Source of the DNA: JAUIET01 sp039111475
Lineage (GTDB): Bacteria > Pseudomonadota > Gammaproteobacteria > Pseudomonadales > JAUIET01
Direction of reading: 5' to 3'
NCBI GenBank assembly: GCA_039111475.1
Contig: JBCCIP010000030.1
Coordinates: 1-64,000, forward strand
DNA length: 64,000 nt
The notes under the pieces were generated by a model. The model was not told the DNA's origin. It saw only the letters and a list, made by a program, of their open reading frames with translations, and did not search any database. Numbering within the stretch: the first letter of the stretch is position 1; each line of letters opens with the position of its first letter. A program made the translations under genes and the position numbers. Positions 58,107 to 64,000 of this stretch are shown here, piece by piece.

Positions 58107-58122
58107 GTTTCCGAAAAAGGTG

Positions 58123-58797
58123 CTAGTAAGCACCTTTACCCATAACTACCGCTGGTATCGTCTTAGCAATTAACCAAATGTCTTTGAGAAAGCTTCGCTT
58201 TCGAATATAGGTAAGGTCCATCTCCACTTGACGCAAGAAAGGCACGTCGGAACGACCCGATACCTGCCAAATACAGGTTAATCCAGGTTTCACTTGCAAT
58301 CTCTGTTGTTGGTATAACGTGTAGGTTATTACCTCGCTAACTAATGGTGGTCTCGGCCCAACCAGTGTGAGGTCACCTGTTAGCACATTCCAGAGCTGTG
58401 GTAATTCGTCGACGGATAGTTTTCGAATGATTCGACCAACGCGTGTCACTCTAGGATCATGCTGCATTTTGAAGCGGATGCTGGATGTTCCTTTGTCGTC
58501 TTTCAGGCGAATAAGCTGCTGTTCCGCGTCTGTATGCATTGAACGAAACTTCCACATTTTAAAACATGCGCCTAATTGGCCAACTCTGCGTTGTTTGTAG
58601 AATACAGGTCCTGGGCTATCTAGCCTGATGGCAATGGCGGTTGCGGCAAATAACGGCGAAAGCAGTGTAATCGAGGTGGCGGCAATACCCACATCGAGGC
58701 TGCGTTTCGCAAAGTGGTACAGCTTGCGTTTTGGCATACCCTGGTCATATAAGTGGCTTCGCCTTTTGGGCAAGAAATTACGTCTCTTTTCTAACAT
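58123..58797 (-). CDS. Exopolysaccharide priming sugar transferase (ExoY/WcaJ type)
   Basis: 224 residues. One hydrophobic segment (VGIAATSITLLSPLFAATAIAI) precedes SPGPVFYKQRRVGQLGACFKMWKFRSMHTDA, KLSVDELPQLWNVLTGDLTLVGPRPPL and VKPGLTCIWQVSGRSD, the three blocks of the bacterial sugar-transferase family. It transfers sugar-1-phosphate from a nucleotide sugar to undecaprenyl phosphate at the inner membrane, the first step of repeat-unit assembly. Without the long N-terminal membrane domain of WcaJ it is the short, monotopic kind. It is divergent from the glycosyltransferase gene at 59136. Confidence 0.92.
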   Translation of the reverse strand: MLEKRRNFLPKRRSHLYDQGMPKRKLYHFAKRSLDVGIAATSITLLSPLFAATAIAIRLDSPGPVFYKQRRVGQLGACFKMWKFRSMHTDAEQQLIRLKDDKGTSSIRFKMQHDPRVTRVGRIIRKLSVDELPQLWNVLTGDLTLVGPRPPLVSEVITYTLYQQQRLQVKPGLTCIWQVSGRSDVPFLRQVEMDLTYIRKRSFLKDIWLIAKTIPAVVMGKGAY

Positions 58798-59135
58798 AGT
58801 CGTTCTCGTGTTGTTAGGTGAAAATCAGGCTTTTCCGAACCGCGAGTGCAGCACGAAGCCTCTGCTTTTCCTTATGAGCAAGCGCTATGCCAACCTATAA
58901 GTCGATGATTTGTTTTGAAAAACTAACCAAGCGTGCAGTTATCACAGCAAGCTGCTTTGCATCATGCAATGCAGCTTGCAACTTTGGCTCAGATAGCCGG
59001 ACATACTCTAATAAGCAATTTAACTCGTAAGTAGGTGACAGGTAGCATTTACCTATTAAGTGACTGATTTAAAAAACGATTTATTCAAGCGCAATACGTT
59101 TCTCTACAGTTTTAGATGTTGGCAAGGTGATTGCA
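58798..59135. other. 338-base gap between divergent polysaccharide genes
   Basis: Contains the 33-bp palindrome at 58947-58979 and the promoters of both units. No gene supported. Confidence 0.5.
58947..58979. promoter_or_regulatory. 33-bp palindrome in the polysaccharide promoter region
   Basis: GCAAGCTGCTTTGCAT (58947-58962), a central C, and ATGCAATGCAGCTTGC (58964-58979) are inverse with one mismatch pair. Its place between divergent polysaccharide genes suggests a regulator site or a folded RNA leader. Confidence 0.5.
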
Positions 59136-60431
59136 ATGGTTTGCTTTGATAGCAAAACGACCATTGATACTATGAAAAAGCTCTTGTTCTTAAGTCCCGA
59201 ATTACCGTACCCCGCGCACAGTGGCGGTAAGCTAAAAAGCTTGCAACTACTAAAACACCTAACGAAGCACTTTACGGTGACACTGGCATGCCCTCTGAAA
59301 CTCGAAGACGAAAACCATCTTCGAGGCTTCCGAAGTGAAATTGAACTCCGCAATGTGCTGTGTGTTCCCGTTGCACGAGAAAGGTCTCTTGCAAATCTGG
59401 CGAAAAGCTATCTAAGAGGTGTTCCACTGAACGTATACAGAAGCGCTTCTGGCCGCCTGTTGGACTCTCTCAACGACAAGCAAAACGTATTTGATGTTGT
59501 ATTTGTTGATCACTTTGAGGCAGCTCAATACATACCAAAAGACAACCGCGGCCGCATAATTTATCACGCGCACAATACCTACCATCAAACATGGTCTCGA
59601 TTCGCAGAGCAAGAAGGGTTTTTGCCGCATCGAATTGCCGCGTCTTTGGAGTCGTATAGAGTGCGCGCCTATGAGACAGCACTGTGCAATCGAGCGGACC
59701 TGGTCTTTGCAGCGCCCAATGACATAGATAGCCTACGGAAGGCCGGTGCAGGCTGGGCTCGCTTTCGTGAAACCTACCACTTAGGCTCAGAGTCAAGTCT
59801 GGCGGCACCGGATCTGATGTTTGAGGATACCTCTGAATCGTTGTTATACGTTGGTTATCTGGGCTGGGAGCCAAATGCAAGTGGGCTGATCTGGTTTATA
59901 CAAAACGTATGGCCTCTTCTCATGGTTAAATATCCGAAGCTAACACTTAAAATTGTTGGCAAAAACCCAGATCAGCGGTTGTGCGAACTGGTTAACCAGT
60001 TCGAGGCGATCGAACTGATGGGTTTTGTCGAGGACCTTGAGCCTTGCTTTCTGAAAAGTCGAATCAATATTGCGCCGCTGCACTTTGGTAGCGGGATGAA
60101 GGTGAAAGTACTTGACGCCATGGCGCGCGGACTACCTACCGTAACCACACACGTAGGAGTGGAGGGTGTTTCCGCCACAAATGGTGTTCACGTGGCCGTC
60201 TGCGATACGGCAGAAGTGATGGCCACCCAAATTGGTCGTCTCATTGAAGACAGGAATCATTGGCACACAATGAGCGCTGCATCACGTGAATTGATTCGAA
60301 AAAAATACAGTTGGGAGCCATTGCTTAGGTCAATGTATGAGGACATAAAGCGCACCTTGACGCTGCCTTATGCAGCGAGAACAGGTGGAGAACAAAAGTC
60401 CTTGAATTTGGGTCAACATGCCGTTTCTTGA
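59136..60431 (+). CDS. Glycosyltransferase family 4-like (GT-B fold)
   Basis: 431 residues. LLFLSPELPYPAHSGGKLKSLQLLKHL opens the N-terminal domain; the C-terminal one has LLYVGYLGWEPNASGLIWFIQNVWPLL, LTLKIVGKNPDQ, and IAPLHFGSGMKVKVLDAMARGLPTVTTHVGVEGV, the donor-binding block of this GT1/GT4 group. ATG 59136 has AAGG 8 bases upstream; ATG 59172 (MKKLLFL) is an alternative closer to the homology start. It overlaps the flippase gene by 14 bases. Confidence 0.9.
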   Translation: MVCFDSKTTIDTMKKLLFLSPELPYPAHSGGKLKSLQLLKHLTKHFTVTLACPLKLEDENHLRGFRSEIELRNVLCVPVARERSLANLAKSYLRGVPLNVYRSASGRLLDSLNDKQNVFDVVFVDHFEAAQYIPKDNRGRIIYHAHNTYHQTWSRFAEQEGFLPHRIAASLESYRVRAYETALCNRADLVFAAPNDIDSLRKAGAGWARFRETYHLGSESSLAAPDLMFEDTSESLLYVGYLGWEPNASGLIWFIQNVWPLLMVKYPKLTLKIVGKNPDQRLCELVNQFEAIELMGFVEDLEPCFLKSRINIAPLHFGSGMKVKVLDAMARGLPTVTTHVGVEGVSATNGVHVAVCDTAEVMATQIGRLIEDRNHWHTMSAASRELIRKKYSWEPLLRSMYEDIKRTLTLPYAARTGGEQKSLNLGQHAVS

Positions 60432-61755
60432 GCGCCACAGACTGGAACGCTGCACGGAGTTGCTCCGTTTAGTCGCCTTACGAATTACTGCGATCGTTCT
60501 TCAGATTGCGGCCCAGTTGTTATTGGGCCGATTGCTTGGTAGTGCGGGTTTAGGTCTTTTCCAGCTGGTGAGTACGTGGCTGAACGTATTGGGCGAAACA
60601 GCCGCCATGGGTCTGCCAAGTCGAGCAATGCGCACAGTTTCTTCTTCAAAAGACGGCGAAACGATCGCCCAATATCGCTTCCTGATCAAAACTCTTCTAG
60701 TAATCTGCGCAAGCTGGGCGCTACTGGCAGGAGTCACAATCGGTGTGTACTACTACGCGCCAAATTTCTTACCATTTGATACCGATGCTAGACAAATGAG
60801 TTATCTATGGGTTGTTTTGTTCGGGGCGCTTGGCTTCGCACAATTAAGGCTTATCGCAGAGGTGCTAAAAGCGCAACAACACGCACAAGCGGCGGTCTTT
60901 GCTGAGAGTGCAGGGCCGGTTGCTGTTCTACTGGTAGGGATTGGCATTTGCACGTGGCTTGGAGTATCTGATGCACTGCAGTTGGCGCTAATCTACGTCG
61001 TTGGTTTTGCTTTTACTGCAAGCGTGTTAATTGGCATCTTCGTTGTGCCCAATCTAATAAGCATTCTAAGTAGATCGACAGAACATGGGAACAGTCTGGA
61101 GCTGCGAATGGACACAGACTTAGCGGCGCTGGCTTCCTCAGGTTTGTTGAATATATTGTTCGTTAGCTTTCCGTTCATAGTTCTACCTTACGTAAGCTCA
61201 TTGAGAGAAATTGGCACCTTCTCAGTCGCATTCAAGTTGGTCAACCTCATTTCAACAATACTGTTGCTGCTCAGTGCGCTGTATGGACCCAAATTTGCAA
61301 AGGCGGCGAAGAACGGGGAAGCGCATTGCTTGGCGGATATTCTCCGGCGCACCCAATTGGTTTCTTGTCTTCTGTACTTGCCACCACTGCTAGTCCTGGC
61401 TCTATTTAGTGAAGACATTCTTCTGCTCTTTGGCGAAGAGTTCGTAGTCGCTAAACCCTATATTTATGCGCTGCTCGTTGGTCAGGCCATCAACGCCGCA
61501 ACTGGCCTTTCAGGCGTAATGTTGAATATGGTCGGCGCTGGAAAACATGAGCTGCTGTGCTCGTTTAGTGCAATCTCAATTGCGTCGCTGATTGCATTAA
61601 TGATGCATAACACAATGACTACTTTGGATGTTGCCATTTTGTTCAGCGCCGCACTCGCCTTTAAAAACCTCGCGTCATATGGCTGCGCGGTACTTTATAT
61701 ACGTAATTTATCAACGGTGCGAGCAATGTCACCTCTTCCCATGCAAACGACTTAA
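60418..61755 (+). CDS. Wzx-type polysaccharide flippase (MATE/MOP superfamily)
   Basis: 445 residues with about 12-14 membrane helices (for example ITAIVLQIAAQLLLGRLLGSAGLGLFQLVSTWLNVL, AVLLVGIGICTWLGV, LALIYVVGFAFTASVLIGIFVVP). This fits the polysaccharide-biosynthesis flippase group that moves lipid-linked repeat units across the inner membrane. It overlaps the preceding glycosyltransferase gene and is 15 bases from the sulfotransferase gene. Confidence 0.85.
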   Translation: MPFLERHRLERCTELLRLVALRITAIVLQIAAQLLLGRLLGSAGLGLFQLVSTWLNVLGETAAMGLPSRAMRTVSSSKDGETIAQYRFLIKTLLVICASWALLAGVTIGVYYYAPNFLPFDTDARQMSYLWVVLFGALGFAQLRLIAEVLKAQQHAQAAVFAESAGPVAVLLVGIGICTWLGVSDALQLALIYVVGFAFTASVLIGIFVVPNLISILSRSTEHGNSLELRMDTDLAALASSGLLNILFVSFPFIVLPYVSSLREIGTFSVAFKLVNLISTILLLLSALYGPKFAKAAKNGEAHCLADILRRTQLVSCLLYLPPLLVLALFSEDILLLFGEEFVVAKPYIYALLVGQAINAATGLSGVMLNMVGAGKHELLCSFSAISIASLIALMMHNTMTTLDVAILFSAALAFKNLASYGCAVLYIRNLSTVRAMSPLPMQTT

Positions 61756-61770
61756 AGGAATCACCAAAAA

Positions 61771-62703
61771 ATGAATACTCAATCTAACAAGCTCGATTTC
61801 CTAATTATCGGAGCACAGAAATCGGCAACGACTACTCTGTACAAATACCTCTCTGCTCATCCAAAGATAATGATGCCCGCGTCAAAAGAAGCACCATTTT
61901 TTGTGGATGATCGCTGTAATAACGAAGAATGGCGGCGCTTTAGCAATGTGCATTTCGAAAGCAAATGCAATGACGAACTATGGGGAAAAGCAACGCCACA
62001 ATATATGGCCGATCCAAACGCGCCAGAACGCATTTTCAATCTATTTCCTAACTGTAAACTGATCGCAATTTTAAGAGATCCGATTGACCGAGCACGCTCG
62101 CACTACCAGATGGATCAGCGCAGAGAAACTGAGGCGCGCTCATTCGATTTAGCCATTCAAGCTACATTGCGAGCGGGTTTGCTCGAGGAAGCGCGAAGTC
62201 TACCTGCGCCAACGCACACGTTTGGCTATCGCTCGGAAAGTGAATTCTACGTCGCCTGGAGTGAGTACGGTCGAATTATTCAGTCTTATCTGAATTTTTT
62301 TGATCGGTCCCAATTGCTGTTGCTGTCGATGTCGGAGCTAAGTCATAACCCTGAAGCTTGCGTGAGCAAGGTGCTGGCTTTTCTTGATCTGGACACACAG
62401 TACTGTCCGCCAGGTATTGGTCAGGTTGCACACAAGGGAGGCGGTAAGCCCATCGTGTCTCGCTATTTGCGGCAACAGGTCTCCGGCCAACCACTTTTCA
62501 GATTTTTCTGGTCGAGAGTTTCAGAGCAGCGCAAATCGGTTCTTCGTTACTGGTTCGATCAATACAATGTAAAACACACTCAGTCGACGGCCGGTCTCGC
62601 TCCATCCACTGAAGCGGCCTTACGAATGCACTTTGCAAAAGATCTACGCCAGCTTGTGAAAGCCACTGGATTTCGACCTGATTGGCTCAATACCTACTGC
62701 TGA
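61771..62703 (+). CDS. Sulfotransferase
   Basis: 310 residues. The 5'-phosphosulfate loop is GAQKSATTTLYKYL (residues 14-27) and the 3'-phosphate site is LIAILRDPIDRARSHYQM; KGGGKPIVSRYLRQQV lies further on. It transfers sulfate from PAPS to a carbohydrate (heparan-sulfate-sulfotransferase-like type). Inside a polysaccharide operon the substrate is most likely the lipid-linked repeat unit or its precursor, giving a sulfated polymer. AAGGAATCACC precedes the ATG. Confidence 0.88.
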   Translation: MNTQSNKLDFLIIGAQKSATTTLYKYLSAHPKIMMPASKEAPFFVDDRCNNEEWRRFSNVHFESKCNDELWGKATPQYMADPNAPERIFNLFPNCKLIAILRDPIDRARSHYQMDQRRETEARSFDLAIQATLRAGLLEEARSLPAPTHTFGYRSESEFYVAWSEYGRIIQSYLNFFDRSQLLLLSMSELSHNPEACVSKVLAFLDLDTQYCPPGIGQVAHKGGGKPIVSRYLRQQVSGQPLFRFFWSRVSEQRKSVLRYWFDQYNVKHTQSTAGLAPSTEAALRMHFAKDLRQLVKATGFRPDWLNTYC

Positions 62704-62728
62704 TTGTCGAGTATGTGTCTGGGATCTT

Positions 62729-62766
62729 GCGTTGCATTTTGCAATAACATAGTTGCGTATTGCGAC
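62729..62766 (+). promoter_or_regulatory. TTGCA-type repeat before the export gene
   Basis: TTGCGTTGCATTTTGCAA followed by ATAACATAGTTGCGTATTGC contains TTGCATTTTGCAA, close to TTGCATATTGCA at 55132. Confidence 0.3.
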
Positions 62767-62870
62767 AAGATCATTTCCAAGTTCCGTAAGTGATTGAATT
62801 AAAATGAAAAAATAAGTGGCACACTGCTTGCTCTGTAAGACTCAGGACTACCTACTGAAGCGGCAGCGGC

Positions 62871-64000
62871 ATGATCACAAGACACTATCAGAAACAAACT
62901 TTACATCTGAAACTTGTTACTTACACGTCGATGTTCTTGTTTCTCATTGGCCTAACTCCGCTGTATGCCGGAGCCCAGGACAACTACGTGCCGATCTTTG
63001 AATCATTGCAGATAAAACAGAAGCAAAACGCCCAACGCGCAGCACCAAATGGCCAAGACCCTGAGCCAGACGATCAGGCGCTTGACATGAGGCTTCGAAT
63101 TCAAGCAGAGCCCGAGCAAGAAGGCCAGGAGTCGACCTTAGTTGCTCAAATCGCTGAAAAGCTGAAAGGCGTCAGTTTGGAGGAGCAACGGCAAACACAA
63201 GAGTTAGAGCACCTCTTGGGGCAATTTGGCTACGATGTATTTCCGAAGCTCGGTTCCAACTCTACTGGACCTAAAAATGTACCGGTTCCGCAGGGCTATC
63301 GAGTAGATACCGGTGACACGCTGATCGTTCAAATTTACGGTAAGCGAAACGTTGAATATCGCCTGGTGGTTACCCGCGAAGGTCAATTGCTCATTCCAGA
63401 ATTTGGGCCTGTGCAAGTGGCGGGCCTGAGCTTCGCTGAAATCAGTGATCTTATAAGCGCTAGTTACGCTGAAAGAGTGATCGGTGCCAAAGCAGTGGTA
63501 ACTATGGGCGCTGTTCGCAATATACAGGTGCGACTAACCGGCGATGTACTTTATCCGGGAGTAATAAATGTAAGCGGGCTCTCCACCTTAATCGATGTCT
63601 TACTTTCTTCCGGTGGTATCAAGTACAGCGGTTCCTTGCGCAACATCCAGCTTAAGCGATACGGCAAGGTTCAAGTGACGCTCGACCTTTATGATCTGTT
63701 ACTAAGAGGTAGCGCCAAAAATGACATGCGGCTGCGCCCCAACGACGTCATATTTGTTCCACCTATAGGACCTGTTGTCAGCATTGGTGGCGATGTGCAA
63801 CGTCCGGGCATATACGAAGTTACGGCAGAGAAAACAGTTGATGACGCGATCAAGTTGGCCGGTGGATTGCTTGCAAGCGCGTCGTTGGAACATTCACACG
63901 TAGAGAGAATCGTGTCAGGGGCGTACAGGACACTTGTCAATCCATGGGCAAGAGGTATATCTGTCGATGAGCGCAAGAGTCGAATTCGATTGTCACCCGG
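62871..64000 (+). CDS. Wza-like polysaccharide export protein (Poly_export + SLBB), 3' end outside window
   Basis: The frame is open from ATG 62871 to the window edge (376 codons). A signal segment (LVTYTSMFLFLIGLTPLYAGA) is followed by a charged stretch (about 35-110) and the Poly_export domain (GYRVDTGDTLIVQIYGKRNVEYRLVV, EGQLLIPEFGPVQVAGLSFAE). SLBB domains follow (VRLTGDVLYPGVINVSGLSTLIDVLLSSGG, VSIGGDVQRPGIYEV). It is the outer-membrane secretin-like channel of Wzx/Wzy-type export. Usual length is 700-850 when several SLBB domains are present. No strong ribosome site is seen. Confidence 0.88.
   Translation, partial: MITRHYQKQTLHLKLVTYTSMFLFLIGLTPLYAGAQDNYVPIFESLQIKQKQNAQRAAPNGQDPEPDDQALDMRLRIQAEPEQEGQESTLVAQIAEKLKGVSLEEQRQTQELEHLLGQFGYDVFPKLGSNSTGPKNVPVPQGYRVDTGDTLIVQIYGKRNVEYRLVVTREGQLLIPEFGPVQVAGLSFAEISDLISASYAERVIGAKAVVTMGAVRNIQVRLTGDVLYPGVINVSGLSTLIDVLLSSGGIKYSGSLRNIQLKRYGKVQVTLDLYDLLLRGSAKNDMRLRPNDVIFVPPIGPVVSIGGDVQRPGIYEVTAEKTVDDAIKLAGGLLASASLEHSHVERIVSGAYRTLVNPWARGISVDERKSRIRLSP

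Noticed and set aside
62729..62766. Sigma-54 promoter (GG-N10-GC) before the export gene
   Set aside because: GG-N10-GC spacing can be found, but the -24 element does not match TGGCAC; too weak to claim.

Overview
The window reads as chromosomal accessory DNA from a marine-type gammaproteobacterium. The grounds are roughly even GC, many LysR/TetR regulators beside single oxidoreductases, a TonB receptor, an H-NOX sensor, LruC/GEVED surface proteins and an exopolysaccharide locus. No rRNA, tRNA or CRISPR was seen, and no species name can be supported.

Layout. (1) 1-79: the first codons of an IS30-type transposase, lying against one copy of a dispersed intergenic repeat. (2) 0.2-20.5 kb: a mosaic of small divergent units, each a regulator (LysR, TetR, HxlR or ribbon-helix-helix-like) facing one to three enzyme or unknown genes. 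Many have clear palindromic operators between the divergent genes. One SRPBCC gene has a decayed tandem copy, and one carboxymuconolactone-decarboxylase-like protein lacks its catalytic segment. (3) 20.8-26.7 kb: a LysR gene divergent from a seven-gene electrophile/quinone-stress operon (pirin, YcaC-like hydrolase, small membrane protein, NmrA-like, DoxX, glutathionyl-hydroquinone reductase, DUF1772). (4) 26.7-35.6 kb: a repeat-rich gap, an alpha/beta hydrolase, a 12-repeat kelch-like lipoprotein, a TetR/nitroreductase-like/quinone-reductase unit, SRPBCC, and a sulfatase homologue with several active-site replacements. (5) 35.6-42.6 kb: an amine-use module. It has an (R)-amine-transaminase-like class IV enzyme, an AraC regulator, a TonB receptor, a cupin and a PuuB-like FAD oxidase. 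The same tandem 16-bp operator (21-bp period) stands before the transaminase and before the TonB gene, tying them into one regulon. Remnants of a class III aminotransferase and of a wax-ester synthase flank it.

(6) 42.5-52 kb: a signalling island. It has stand-alone receivers, a REC-HisKA-HATPase protein, a REC-GGDEF-degenerate EAL protein and a short kinase. It also has a four-gene unit (outer-membrane channel, periplasmic binding protein, sensor kinase, receiver) without any transporter genes. (7) 52.4-54.1 kb: an H-NOX nitric-oxide sensor divergent from a degenerate HD-GYP protein, matching known H-NOX partner systems. (8) 54.1-58.1 kb: a DUF6492 glycosyltransferase-like gene, a secreted LruC/GEVED protein and a partner lipoprotein, ended by a strong terminator. 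(9) 58.1-64.0 kb: an exopolysaccharide cluster (sugar transferase, glycosyltransferase, flippase, sulfotransferase, Wza-like export protein running off the edge), probably making a sulfated polymer.

Two families of short intergenic repeats are scattered from 0.1 to 36 kb. Six copies of the larger one all lie in the same orientation.
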